Of a stretch of DNA of 64,000 nucleotides, positions 9,406 through 18,206 are shown piece by piece. The notes beneath the pieces were generated by a model. It ran no database searches and was not told the origin of the DNA. It was given only the letters and a program-made list of their open reading frames with translations. Position numbers and translations under genes: made by a program. Position 1 is the stretch's first letter. The number at the start of each line of letters is the position of its first letter. Origin of the DNA: Rubripirellula reticaptiva (GTDB lineage Bacteria > Planctomycetota > Planctomycetia > Pirellulales > Pirellulaceae); contig NZ_SJPX01000005.1 of NCBI RefSeq assembly GCF_007860175.1, forward strand, positions 1 through 64,000, in the 5' to 3' direction.

Positions 9406-11805
9406 ATGGCAAAATTCTGGAACCATTGGAATGTACGTCCCAAACCGTCTCAAAGAAACGGGCGTAAACGAAAGTCTCAGCATCGCCGATCGCGAGCAGA
9501 GAATCTAGAAACACGCCAACTGCTGGCCGCCAATCTCTTTCACAATGAGCTGATGCCCGAAGACGTCAACGAGGACGGCGTCGTATCGGCACTCGACGCG
9601 CTCGCAATCATCAACCAGATGAGTCGCCAATCAGCCGATGGCAATACTGCTTCGACGGATTCTGCGACCGATACCCAACCCAGTCGTGGACGGATGACAG
9701 ACGTCAATAACGACGGGCGGAACAGTTCGCTAGACGCGTTGATGGTCATCAACCGAATAGCCCGAGATCGCGGTCGACTTAATACACCAAGCGATCGTCC
9801 GCCAAACGATCAAACGCCAACGGACGAAACAGACGCCGAGGCTGCCGAAGTCCGCTCGATCGATGGTACTGGAAACAACGTCGAGAACCCGGAACTTGGT
9901 TCCACCGATACTGCATTGCTACGCGTAGTCGAAAGCGACTACGCAGACGGCATCTCGAAACCATCCGGCGAAGACCGCCCCAGTGCACGTGAAATCAGCA
10001 ACACGCTTTCGGCGGCTGATCCTGAAGGCACGACAAGCCAGCGCAATCTGACCTCGTTCGTGTTCGCTTGGGGACAGTTCCTGGATCACGACATTGACCT
10101 GTCCCTGTCCCCCGCCGATTCCGACGACGCCGAATCGTTTGACATCGAAGTTCCTCTAGGTGATCCGCTGTTCGATCCGTTCTCGACCGGCGAGGCAACG
10201 ATCCACTTGACTCGGTCAGCCGTCGCCGATGGAACTGGCACGTCGACGGACAATCCGGCCGAACAAGTCAATTCGATCACCGCGTGGATCGATGGTTCGC
10301 AGGTCTACGGCAGCGATCAGGAAACGTCAGATTCGCTTCGTGAATTCGTCGGTGGTCGATTACTCGTAACTGATGACGGTTTGCTGCCAAGCAACGATAA
10401 CGGAGGTATTCTGGCGGGCGACATTCGGGCCGCTGAGAACATCGTGCTGACGTCGATGCACGCTCTGTTCGTGCGCGAACACAACCGTTTGGCCGAAGAA
10501 ATCTCGACCGCAAATCCAGATCTCACTGACGAAGAAATCTTCCAAGAAGCACGTGCCCAAGTGATCGCTGAAATTCAGTCGATCACGATCAACGAATACT
10601 TGCCGGCTCTGTTGGGCGAGGACGCGTTGTCCGAATACGAGGGATATGATTCGACCGTGGATCCATCGATCGCGAATGAATTCTCGACCGCCGCGTTCCG
10701 TTTCGGTCACACGACGCTGAACGACAACTTCCGTTTAGTTGACAATGACGGCAACGACATCGCCGAACCAATCGCACTTGCCGATGCGTTCTTCCAACCC
10801 AACATTTTGGATGAAACGGGCATCGACTCGCTACTGAAGTACGCATCGTCGACGCTGTCGCAAGAGATCGACTTGGAAGTTGTTGATGGGTTGCGAAACT
10901 TCTTGTTCGGTGCACCCGGTTCAGGCGGATTGGACTTGGTTTCGCTGAATATTCAACGAGGCCGCGATCACGGGCTGGCCGACTACAACTCGACCCGTCA
11001 AGCATACGGGTTGGATCCCGTTGAATCCTTCGCCGAGATCACCAGCGATACAGAAGTGCAAGCGAAACTTGAATCGCTCTACAGCGACGTCAACAACATC
11101 GACTTGTGGGTCGGGTTGTTAGCTGAAGATCATACCGAGAACGGATCGCTTGGCGAAACAGCCACGGCAATCATCACGGACCAGTTCGAACGACTGCGTG
11201 ATGGTGACCGGTTGTGGTACGAGAACGTGCTGAGCGAAAGTGAAATCGCAGAAGTCGAAAGCACGTCGCTTGCTGACATCATCGAGCGGAACACCGGACT
11301 GGATTCGTTGCAAGAAAACGTCTTCTTCTTCGCACCCACGGTGACAGGAACCGTACTCGCTGAAACCACTGTCATTCAAGACGACACGCTCCTGAGCGCG
11401 AATTCGGTCAGCGAAGCGGATCTGGATTTGTTGGCCGCCGATCAGGTGCGAAGTGCGCCTGGTCAGCCCAGCGGGCCACTATCTGCCGATCCGCTTGCCG
11501 GTGGCCGAGGAAACAATGGGCAGCGTCCCGGCAATTCTAAACCGAACGGTCAACCCACAGACCAACTGAGTCCGCTTGCGGGCATGACGGTCGAGTTGCT
11601 TGATTCGGACGGCAACGTCGTCGATACTGCGGTTACTGACGACGCGGGCGTTTTCATATTCAACGACTTCGATCAATCGGGATCGTACGTCATTCAAATG
11701 GCGGCAACGAATGAGGTTACCACCACCGGCAATGACACGTTCGAATTTACGATCAGCAGCGGCAAAGAACGCTTGGCCGGCCTGAACTTCTATGTGACCG
11801 TCTAG
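9406..11805 (+). CDS. Animal-type haem peroxidase with dockerin repeats and SdrD-B-like tail
   Basis: A 799-residue surface/extracellular protein. N-terminus: basic stretch then ENLETRQLLAAN, the planctomycete LEPR-XLL-type export/anchor motif. Residues about 51-121 hold two dockerin type I repeats (DVNEDGVVSALDALAIIN and DVNNDGRNSSLDALMVIN). The peroxidase domain (about 165-640) shows the distal-histidine motif GQFLDHDI (His228), WIDGSQVYGSD, MHALFVREHNRLAEE, the proximal-histidine motif FRFGHTTLND (His435) and NIQRGRDHGLADYN. The C-terminal about 90 residues form an SdrD-B/Cna-B-like sandwich. The enzyme would oxidise halides or phenolics with H2O2, outside the cell. ATG 9406 is preceded by GAGGG. 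No cohesin partner is visible in the window. Confidence 0.9.
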   Translation: MAKFWNHWNVRPKPSQRNGRKRKSQHRRSRAENLETRQLLAANLFHNELMPEDVNEDGVVSALDALAIINQMSRQSADGNTASTDSATDTQPSRGRMTDVNNDGRNSSLDALMVINRIARDRGRLNTPSDRPPNDQTPTDETDAEAAEVRSIDGTGNNVENPELGSTDTALLRVVESDYADGISKPSGEDRPSAREISNTLSAADPEGTTSQRNLTSFVFAWGQFLDHDIDLSLSPADSDDAESFDIEVPLGDPLFDPFSTGEATIHLTRSAVADGTGTSTDNPAEQVNSITAWIDGSQVYGSDQETSDSLREFVGGRLLVTDDGLLPSNDNGGILAGDIRAAENIVLTSMHALFVREHNRLAEEISTANPDLTDEEIFQEARAQVIAEIQSITINEYLPALLGEDALSEYEGYDSTVDPSIANEFSTAAFRFGHTTLNDNFRLVDNDGNDIAEPIALADAFFQPNILDETGIDSLLKYASSTLSQEIDLEVVDGLRNFLFGAPGSGGLDLVSLNIQRGRDHGLADYNSTRQAYGLDPVESFAEITSDTEVQAKLESLYSDVNNIDLWVGLLAEDHTENGSLGETATAIITDQFERLRDGDRLWYENVLSESEIAEVESTSLADIIERNTGLDSLQENVFFFAPTVTGTVLAETTVIQDDTLLSANSVSEADLDLLAADQVRSAPGQPSGPLSADPLAGGRGNNGQRPGNSKPNGQPTDQLSPLAGMTVELLDSDGNVVDTAVTDDAGVFIFNDFDQSGSYVIQMAATNEVTTTGNDTFEFTISSGKERLAGLNFYVTV

Positions 11806-11842
11806 TTCCCCATTTCAAAATACCTTCGTCGATTCAGTTTCG

Positions 11843-11870
11843 CCACGCCGCCTTGCCAAAGGCGGCGTGG
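11843..11870 (+). terminator. Strong hairpin after the peroxidase gene
   Basis: CCACGCCGCCTT (11843-11854) pairs perfectly with AAGGCGGCGTGG (11859-11870) across a 4-base loop, 37 bases after the peroxidase stop. There is no T-run, so termination is likely but not certain. Confidence 0.6.
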
Positions 11871-11930
11871 CTCGTCTACCAACGACGTCAAAATCGGAAA
11901 CCGAGATGACGAAGCTAACGACACCCAAAG

Positions 11931-12140
11931 TCATCTGGTGCAAAAGGAGTTCTCGTTTCCGTGCTAGGACTCCTCGCGGCAGGCTGGTTGATCGCCCGCA
12001 CCGCCGAGTGAGAAACGACGCTGTTGCTGACGATCACTTTTTTGGGCGTTCTGTCGCGCGTACTATTTTGCCTTCTATGTGATCCAGCGTTATGTCGATC
12101 CCTGAATTCGATTCGCCCGACTGATCGACTTTGCACAGTA
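11931..12140 (+). pseudogene. Decayed small membrane-protein gene (tentative)
   Basis: The 408 bases between the peroxidase and the next gene contain what reads as a broken coding frame. From 11949 one frame gives two hydrophobic segments (VLVSVLGLLAAGWLIAR, then TLLLTITFLGVLSRVLF) interrupted by TGA at 12009. At a T4 run (12066-12069) reading continues sensibly only after a one-base shift (FAFYVIQRYVDP), then meets TGA at 12103 and goes on as IRFARLIDFAQYAVRG. A two-helix membrane protein with two stops and one homopolymer frameshift would explain this. No start codon with a ribosome site is clear and I do not recognise the family, so this remains a proposal. Confidence 0.35.
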
Positions 12141-12213
12141 CGCGGTGCGGGGAAACCAGCCGATCGCCAGCAACAGAATTCACGCGAGCCAAAGTAGTAC
12201 TGAGATCCATAAA

Positions 12214-13671
12214 CTATGGCTTCTCGACGTCGATCACCGTTGTTCGATTACCGTAGCGAACCAGTTGAGCGGCATTGACCGACGTCCCACTCGGCAAGTC
12301 TCGTGTCTCGAACGGATACAGATCCCTTGCTTCGTCAGGAATTCCGAACGAGGTCAACAGCGAGACGGCGTCTGCTTTATCGAAGTCTGGCAAAGTAGCT
12401 TGCGTACGATCAAGTGACTTTTCTGCCGTAACCCAAGCCGCTTTCATCGTTTTGATTCCACCGGTCCATTCGACTGAGGTCAAGTATCCGAGACTCAGTT
12501 TATCGCCGACGCGTCTCACGAACAGATCGCGGACCGGATGTCCGTCAAGCATCGGCAACACTTTTACAAAACCGCGCAGTTCGACGTGTCGATCAGTAAC
12601 TGCGACGTTACCGATCAAATGATGCGGTTCAGCATCGTCAACGGCAACCGCCAAACTGCCCGAGGGCGCGAACGCGTTCTTGAAACTGGCCGCATGGCTG
12701 AGCACGAAGTCGCCCGTCCATGACGGCCCGACAGTGTTGAAGATGACGCAGCGACCGTCGTCTTGAAACCGAACGCCAAAATTGGGACCGGAACGGTCGG
12801 AGTCCTGGTGAATCCAGTCACCCAGCATCGATGTCCGCGCCATCGGCTGAACGGTCCACGCTGAGTATCCGCAACTGATTCCTGCCAACATCAACAACGT
12901 TGCGACGATCGAAATGGCGAGTCGCGGTCGATAGAAACGCCGCATCCCGAGGATCGTCTGACAGATGAACGACGGACTCTGAATTTCCAGGGCTGCTTCC
13001 TTGCAAATTTTCTCCGCAGACTTAGCAATTGCCTCGCGAGACCTCACCGTTGCTTCGGCTGCCTCTTCCGCCTCTGCTGCCGACCTTTCTGCGTCCGTCA
13101 CCACAAGCATTGGCCGATTGGCAGCATCACGTACGGCTTCCTTTGCGAGCGAACGTGGAACTTTGGCATTCGCAGTCAAACTGGTCACATGCGTAGTTGC
13201 CGAAGTCCGTGAAACAACTTGCCCGCGATTACCAACCAGCACCAATTCGCCGTTCAAACAAGACGCCAAAATCGGAATGCGATCCGCGGCAAGCGATCTG
13301 GTTGAATTAGTCTTTTCAATCGCTGGACTTAGCTCATTTGTGCCTGCGACATCAATCTCTACCACTGCGTCAGGCGGCAGCAGTCCGCGGGCGGCGAAAC
13401 CAATCAACTCGCGTAACTTGAACGCACAGTCGTTGCCGCCCGCCATGCCTCGGACACGATACATCGTGATTTTTACATCTGCTGGATGCGGCAGCGGGAC
13501 TTTTTTGTCGGAAAACAATCCGACGTTCATCACACTTAGCCAAGGCCCAATGCGTGATCCGCCAATCACCGCATCGGATCGAATGATTCCCGCCAATGCC
13601 GCCTCACGCACTTCGACCCCCGTAAAGGGACCGGCAACCGATTGATCCGTTTTGACAAAGAAGTCAGTCAT
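12214..13671 (-). CDS. Unrecognised membrane protein with GYF_2-like N-terminus
   Basis: A 485-residue protein of unknown function. The first about 55 residues (FFVKTDQSVAGPF, EVREAALAGIIRSDAVIGG) resemble the GYF_2/DUF4339 module often found at the cytoplasmic end of planctomycete membrane proteins. Residues about 60-190 are globular, 190-235 are Ala/Glu-rich and probably helical, and one membrane segment lies near residues 250-275 (LAISIVATLLMLAGISC). The about 210 residues after it include GDWIHQDSDRSGPNFGVRF and a region suggestive of a beta-rich extracytoplasmic domain. ATG 13671 has a weak GAAAG site; GTG 13680 is an alternative. It is convergent with nothing close and divergent from the DUF1559 gene. 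Confidence 0.6.
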   Translation of the reverse strand: MTDFFVKTDQSVAGPFTGVEVREAALAGIIRSDAVIGGSRIGPWLSVMNVGLFSDKKVPLPHPADVKITMYRVRGMAGGNDCAFKLRELIGFAARGLLPPDAVVEIDVAGTNELSPAIEKTNSTRSLAADRIPILASCLNGELVLVGNRGQVVSRTSATTHVTSLTANAKVPRSLAKEAVRDAANRPMLVVTDAERSAAEAEEAAEATVRSREAIAKSAEKICKEAALEIQSPSFICQTILGMRRFYRPRLAISIVATLLMLAGISCGYSAWTVQPMARTSMLGDWIHQDSDRSGPNFGVRFQDDGRCVIFNTVGPSWTGDFVLSHAASFKNAFAPSGSLAVAVDDAEPHHLIGNVAVTDRHVELRGFVKVLPMLDGHPVRDLFVRRVGDKLSLGYLTSVEWTGGIKTMKAAWVTAEKSLDRTQATLPDFDKADAVSLLTSFGIPDEARDLYPFETRDLPSGTSVNAAQLVRYGNRTTVIDVEKP

Positions 13672-13812
13672 TGAAGACACTTTCGTGCAGCAAATCAGTG
13701 GAACCTACTGGACGTTTTCGCCTATAACGGGATGGGCGTCAACCAATTTTTGTCGGCACTCTCAGCGATCGGTTTCCTAAAACTAGTCCGGTTCACCTTC
13801 GAGAAAAGCACG

Positions 13813-14766
13813 ATGCAACGAAAACGAATCTCGACCGGCTTGGGACGAACCGCCCTGACGATGATTGAATTGCTGGTCGTGATTTCGATCATTGGCGTGA
13901 TGATGGCTCTGTTGTTGCCGGCCGTTCAGGCTTCACGAGAATCAGCGAGACAAACCAAGTGCATCAACAACTTGAAACAGATCGGTTTGGCGATTCACAA
14001 TTTTGAATCCCAGCGAAAAGAACTCCCGCCCAGTCGCAACTATGACCACTTCACTTCGTGGGCGTTCTTGATCCTTCCCCATCTGGAACAAACCGCGCTT
14101 CCGGACCAATGGGACGCCCAACTGAAGTACTACTACCAGAGCGATACTGCGCGGCTGACTCAGATCCCCTTTTACTATTGCCCGTCTCGTCGCGATGCGA
14201 ATGTCATCAGCACGGCAGGCGATGACATCGTGTCACCGTACGAGAGCAGCGACCATGTTCCAGGTACTGTTTCCGACTACGCCTGTTCAGCGGGACACGG
14301 CCCGCCCGGGATTTGGAATTGGATTCATTCCAATGGTGCGTTCATCATGGGAGACGGAGTGACTGATCCACCGACCGTTCCGGCTGGCAACTTCCCGCCG
14401 CCGCAAGCTCGCCTGGTGACTTGGAAAAGTCGCACGACGTTCGCCAGCATTACCGATGGGACCAGCAACACGATCTTTGTCGGTGAAAAGCACGTGCGTC
14501 CATCGGGACAAGGGATCTCGCCCGAGGACGGCGCGATCTACAACGGCGATCATCCCGCCAACTTCTCGCGTTGTGGTGGACCGGGCTATCCACTGGCTCG
14601 TTTCCCAACTGATCGGTTTGAAACAAACTTTGGCAGCTATCACGTTGGCGGTGTCAATTTTGTGTTCGGCGACGGCAGTGTGCGCACCCTGAACACTCAC
14701 ATTTCAACCGATGTGCTGGGCAAGTTGACCAACCGAAACGATCACGAAGTTGTGACCGACCCTTAG
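13813..14766 (+). CDS. DUF1559 type II pseudopilin-like protein
   Basis: A 317-residue protein with a type IV pilin/type II secretion N-terminal methylation segment: the prepilin site precedes MIELLVVISIIGVMMALLLP, with the conserved Glu at position +5 of the mature helix. It then has AVQASRESARQTKCINNLKQIGLAIHNFE and, at the C-terminus, VNFVFGDGSVRTLNTHIS, the H-x9-DG-type DUF1559 signature. This family is greatly expanded in planctomycetes; proposed roles are pseudopilus or surface fibre components, but function is not proven. ATG 13813 is chosen because it gives the usual short basic leader; upstream in-frame starts would add 27 residues. A lipoprotein gene lies convergent 32 bp away, a common pairing for DUF1559 genes. 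Confidence 0.9.
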   Translation: MQRKRISTGLGRTALTMIELLVVISIIGVMMALLLPAVQASRESARQTKCINNLKQIGLAIHNFESQRKELPPSRNYDHFTSWAFLILPHLEQTALPDQWDAQLKYYYQSDTARLTQIPFYYCPSRRDANVISTAGDDIVSPYESSDHVPGTVSDYACSAGHGPPGIWNWIHSNGAFIMGDGVTDPPTVPAGNFPPPQARLVTWKSRTTFASITDGTSNTIFVGEKHVRPSGQGISPEDGAIYNGDHPANFSRCGGPGYPLARFPTDRFETNFGSYHVGGVNFVFGDGSVRTLNTHISTDVLGKLTNRNDHEVVTDP

Positions 14767-14798
14767 GACAGGCCGAACGACGAACCCGTTGAGATCCG

Positions 14799-15242
14799 CT
14801 AAGTCCCGTCCTTGGCGTACCGAACCTCAAGCACGACATTATTCGTTTCGGGCTTGACCTCAACCTGCAATCCAGAAGTTCGATAACTGCGGTACTTTGC
14901 ATCCAGTAGTGATTCGGGGATCAGCCCAGGGCGTTCGGCACCGTTACCGATCTCGTAATCCGACAACACCACCACACGATGATTGCCGACTAACGCACCG
15001 TCATCCGCTTGGTAGGTTCCCATGGTAAAGGTTCCGTCAGGCGAAATCCGTGCCGTCGCAGTGATCGGATCTTTTTGCCCGATCAACTCGAATTCGACCG
15101 TCCCACTACGCAGCAATTTGCCGTCGGGGAACTGAACAATGCCGTTAACCGGATAGACGTCGCTAGCAGGTCCGCCGCAGCCGAAGCCTCCGATCAACGA
15201 AACAAACGCGATCAGACCGATCGATAACATCCTATGCAACAT
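14799..15242 (-). CDS. Small lipoprotein with transthyretin/Cna-B-like fold
   Basis: A 147-residue protein with a hydrophobic leader and a Cys-containing lipobox-like site (SLIGGFGCGG, Cys22), then a beta-rich domain of the carboxypeptidase-regulatory/transthyretin type: VYPVNGIVQFPDGKLLRSGTVEF, SPDGTFTMGTYQADDGALVG, NHRVVVL. Such lipoproteins commonly sit beside DUF1559 genes in planctomycetes. The lipobox is weak (Phe at -2), so lipidation is probable rather than certain. It converges with the DUF1559 gene and lies 96 bp downstream of the signalling operon on the same strand, so read-through from that operon is possible. Confidence 0.75.
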   Translation of the reverse strand: MLHRMLSIGLIAFVSLIGGFGCGGPASDVYPVNGIVQFPDGKLLRSGTVEFELIGQKDPITATARISPDGTFTMGTYQADDGALVGNHRVVVLSDYEIGNGAERPGLIPESLLDAKYRSYRTSGLQVEVKPETNNVVLEVRYAKDGT

Positions 15243-15338
15243 TGATTCGGCAAAACGTTAGCGAGCGAAAGTGTCCGTGAACAACACATCATTCTAACAT
15301 CACCGCGACTCGCGTGGTCATGTTCGCTGGATCAAGGC

Positions 15339-15794
15339 TTACAGTCCGACCATCGCGTCGGCCGATACCGTGTTAGCCGACATAAAGTGACTCGTTCCAA
15401 CCGGCGGCCCCACGCAGACTCGTTTCGAGCGTGCCGATTCTAGCCCCTCGCGAATTGCCATAGCCAGATCCACATCACCGGTCGGTTTCGTCAAAAACCG
15501 AAACACTCCGCCGCGATTGATCATTTCCTGGGCCAACTCGACTCGGGCATTGCCCGTCAGCATGATTCGAACCGTTTCAGGAAAATGATCGGCAATCCAA
15601 GTGATCAGTTCGGCCCCGGTCATGCGGTCCATCTTGTGGTCCACAACGACCAGATCGAATGCACATCGTTGAAACATCTGCACTGCCATTTCACCTGAAT
15701 TGGCAATGTAGAGATCGTACGGTTGATCGCGCAAGACTCGTCGGAGCCCTCGTAAAAGGTTCATGTCATCATCGACCAATAGAATGGCAGTCAT
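15339..15794 (-). CDS. Single-domain response regulator (receiver)
   Basis: A 151-residue CheY-like receiver with a short C-terminal tail. The acidic pocket is DDD (8-10), the phosphoacceptor is Asp52 in LVVVDHKMD, the conserved Thr/Ser position falls in IMLTGNA, and Lys103 is in FLTKP. The tail (about residues 118-151) has no recognised output domain. It is the last gene of the BLUF/H-NOX operon, starting 4 bases after the stop of the preceding gene, so it is almost certainly cotranslated with it. It could be a phosphate sink, a shuttle between the two kinases and the other receivers, or a protein-interaction output. Confidence 0.9.
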   Translation of the reverse strand: MTAILLVDDDMNLLRGLRRVLRDQPYDLYIANSGEMAVQMFQRCAFDLVVVDHKMDRMTGAELITWIADHFPETVRIMLTGNARVELAQEMINRGGVFRFLTKPTGDVDLAMAIREGLESARSKRVCVGPPVGTSHFMSANTVSADAMVGL

Positions 15795-15798
15795 TGCA

Positions 15799-16956
15799 TT
15801 ACTCGGCAGTCACGGGTTGAGGATCAGAGTTGTTTGTTTTTGTCGCAGTCGCCGGTTGGACAACGACCGTGCGAACCGAGATCGGCTCACGAACGCCCGT
15901 TTGAGAACGACGCAGACGAATCAATTTTTGAATCAAGGAATCGTGAATCTCGGTGCCCGAGGCAATGAGAATTCGTCCCGACAGATCGGTCACATGGCTT
16001 TCAAGAACCATTCCATCAGTCAATTGAGCGACAGCAACTTCCTGGTTTTGGAACATCGCTTGAACGACCGCCGACAGATGTTCAACAACGACAGGATCGT
16101 ACTGAGATCGGTGCTCCATCAAACGCAGCGCCGCCAACGGTGATCTGTCGCCACGAAAACGCTGAAAATCACCGACGGCTTTTAAGATGCGAGCCGCAAT
16201 CGGAGTTGGATCGCAAGCCGGTTCGTTTTGAGCAGCCACCAAATCGGCAACTCCCTGCAATCGCGGAATCGCAGAAATCAGATCGTGACCTAGCTTCGGC
16301 GTTTGCTCGATCAGGGCTTCGTCGTCTGACGAAAGTGGCTGATGATTCAAATATCGATGAATCACGTCCGCAGGCAAAGAGACACATCCGACTCGCATCA
16401 GCATCGCTGCCATTTCAATTTGCCACATCGGCCCAATGCCGATCCGCTGAGCCACGGCGCGAACCATGGCTCGTGCTTCGCCAGTCAATCCAAATGCTTC
16501 GGGCATCGCCATCGACAATACCTGCGTCAACATGCGAACACTGCCAGCAAGAGTTTTGTTCAACAGCTCGGCTTCCGCGGTCACCAGTCGGTACTGTTCG
16601 AGTCCCGCGTCGAGTGTCTTGGCTAATTGGTCTGGCGGACAAGGCTTGCTGAGAAATCGAAAGATATTTCCTTCGTTGACAGCATCAACAGCAGTCTTTT
16701 GGTCGGCATTGCCGGTCAACATCACTCGCACGGTTTGTTCGTTACGGTCGCGAATGCTGGACAGCAATTCAACGCCCGACATTTCCGGCATCTGCATGTC
16801 CGAAACAACAACAGCAAAGGGGCCGACCTTTTCGATCATTTTCAAGGCAGCCTCGCCACCCACTGCAAAGTGCAAGTCGTACTGATTCCGCAGATTTCGT
16901 TTGAAACCTTGCAATACGTTCGGCTCGTCATCAACAAGCAAGATCTTCGTTGTCAT
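15799..16956 (-). CDS. Response regulator with degenerate HD-GYP-like output domain
   Basis: A 385-residue protein. Receiver: DDE (9-11), phosphoacceptor Asp53 in VVVSDMQMPEMSG, Lys104 in FLSKP. Residues about 140-310 follow the HD-GYP layout (MAAMLMRVGCVSLPADVI, then LIEQTPKLGHDL, then VAAQNEP), but the catalytic residues are gone: HD is Met187-Arg188, the second-helix His is Thr219, and the HHE triad position reads AQN-E. It therefore should not hydrolyse cyclic-di-GMP but might still bind a nucleotide or partner. ATG 16956 overlaps the upstream stop as ATGA; a longer frame upstream lies inside the HDOD gene. It belongs to the BLUF/H-NOX operon. Confidence 0.85.
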   Translation of the reverse strand: MTTKILLVDDEPNVLQGFKRNLRNQYDLHFAVGGEAALKMIEKVGPFAVVVSDMQMPEMSGVELLSSIRDRNEQTVRVMLTGNADQKTAVDAVNEGNIFRFLSKPCPPDQLAKTLDAGLEQYRLVTAEAELLNKTLAGSVRMLTQVLSMAMPEAFGLTGEARAMVRAVAQRIGIGPMWQIEMAAMLMRVGCVSLPADVIHRYLNHQPLSSDDEALIEQTPKLGHDLISAIPRLQGVADLVAAQNEPACDPTPIAARILKAVGDFQRFRGDRSPLAALRLMEHRSQYDPVVVEHLSAVVQAMFQNQEVAVAQLTDGMVLESHVTDLSGRILIASGTEIHDSLIQKLIRLRRSQTGVREPISVRTVVVQPATATKTNNSDPQPVTAE

Positions 16957-18206
16957 GACACAGCCTCGGGTCGCAGCAAATCGATCCAGCCTGCAACTTT
17001 GTCCATTCGTCCCAACGAACTTAGATATTCGCGGTCCAGACAGAGACCATCCACCGAACAATTCGCACCGGGGAACTTATCGCAACCTTGCCCACAAATA
17101 GCGTTTGCTGCATGGACGGCCGCGACGGGGGAAAACTCAGTGCACTCGATGTTCGTTGCGGACGGTTGATGATGAAACGCGACGGCTTCGACAATCGGAT
17201 TAGGCAGCCCCCACAGCCCCAGCAGATGAGCGCCAACGGCGGCATGAGTGGTGCCGAAGACAGACAATTCGGCCTGCCAAAGCGGGATGGATTCCTTTTC
17301 TGCCATTGCTATCGCCAGCCGATAAGGATCGGTCAAGTGAACGGCCAAGATCATCTTCCCGATGTCGTGCATCATTCCAGCAATGAACGCATCATCAACA
17401 ACTTCGATGTCGCTTGTTTCTTGTTGTGCGATCTTGCGAGCCGCGATGGCGACCGCCAAACCGTGATTGACCGAATCCTCTAGCGAGAAACCTGCTAAGT
17501 TTGGATCCTTGAACTCACCAAAAGCGCTAGCCGATAGTGCTAGCGGACGAATGATATTTAGCCCAAGCATCGAGACCGCGTGTTTTGGACTCTCCACATG
17601 ATGGGGAAGCCCAAAAAACGAAGAATTGACCAACTGCAAAACCTTCGCGCTCATCGCCAAATCGCTGCCGATCACGTCAGCAACTCGGTCGAGCGAGGTG
17701 TCGTCAGACTCTAATTCTTGAACCAACTCGCGATAGACACGCGGCAAGCTTGGCAGACTGTCAATCTTTGACGTGATCTGTTGCAGCTTTTCATCGTGTA
17801 ACTGATGCTGCAAACCACATGCGCGTTGAACCGTTTTGATTAATAGATCCGGCTCGCAAGGCTTCGACATGAATTGATGCGCTGGCCCGATCGCACGAAA
17901 TATCTTTTCGTGTTCAGACTGACCGCTCAACACCAACCGGATAGTGTGCGGATACTGTTTCGAAACCCTCGTCAACAATTCAGCTCCATCGATACCCGGC
18001 ATTCGCATGTCGGAAACAATGACATCGACGGGCTGAGTCGCCAACAAATCAAGTGCCTCTTGCCCGCCGCCGGCAAAATGCATGTCCCAAACGCCGCGCT
18101 GTCCCCGCAGCATCCGACGCAGCCCTGACAAAACGTTGACTTCATCGTCGACAAACAGAATGCTGGTTTTTACTTCAGTCGTCGCGATTGAATGCAGCAT
18201 ATTCAT
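16953..18206 (-). CDS. REC-HDOD signalling protein
   Basis: A 417-residue response regulator with an HDOD output domain. The receiver has DDE (20-22), phosphoacceptor Asp66 in VIVSDMRMPGIDG and Lys115 in FMSKP. The HDOD domain (about 140-345) reads IDSLPSLPRVYRELVQELES, SAKVLQLVNSSFFGLPHHV and AGMMHDIGKMILAVHL, then VGAHLLGLWGLPNPIVEAVAFHHQP. HDOD proteins are non-DNA-binding signalling outputs, tied in several bacteria to motility or biofilm control; notably, H-NOX operons in some proteobacteria also use HDOD or HD-GYP regulators. It overlaps the upstream kinase stop by 4 bases (ATGA) and the next gene by 4 bases. Confidence 0.92.
   Translation of the reverse strand: MNMLHSIATTEVKTSILFVDDEVNVLSGLRRMLRGQRGVWDMHFAGGGQEALDLLATQPVDVIVSDMRMPGIDGAELLTRVSKQYPHTIRLVLSGQSEHEKIFRAIGPAHQFMSKPCEPDLLIKTVQRACGLQHQLHDEKLQQITSKIDSLPSLPRVYRELVQELESDDTSLDRVADVIGSDLAMSAKVLQLVNSSFFGLPHHVESPKHAVSMLGLNIIRPLALSASAFGEFKDPNLAGFSLEDSVNHGLAVAIAARKIAQQETSDIEVVDDAFIAGMMHDIGKMILAVHLTDPYRLAIAMAEKESIPLWQAELSVFGTTHAAVGAHLLGLWGLPNPIVEAVAFHHQPSATNIECTEFSPVAAVHAANAICGQGCDKFPGANCSVDGLCLDREYLSSLGRMDKVAGWIDLLRPEAVS

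Noticed and set aside
12145-12417. Plus-strand 90-codon frame overlapping the 3' end of the GYF_2-like protein gene
   Set aside because: Its first part may be the tail of the decayed gene, but most of it is antisense to a longer, better supported gene.
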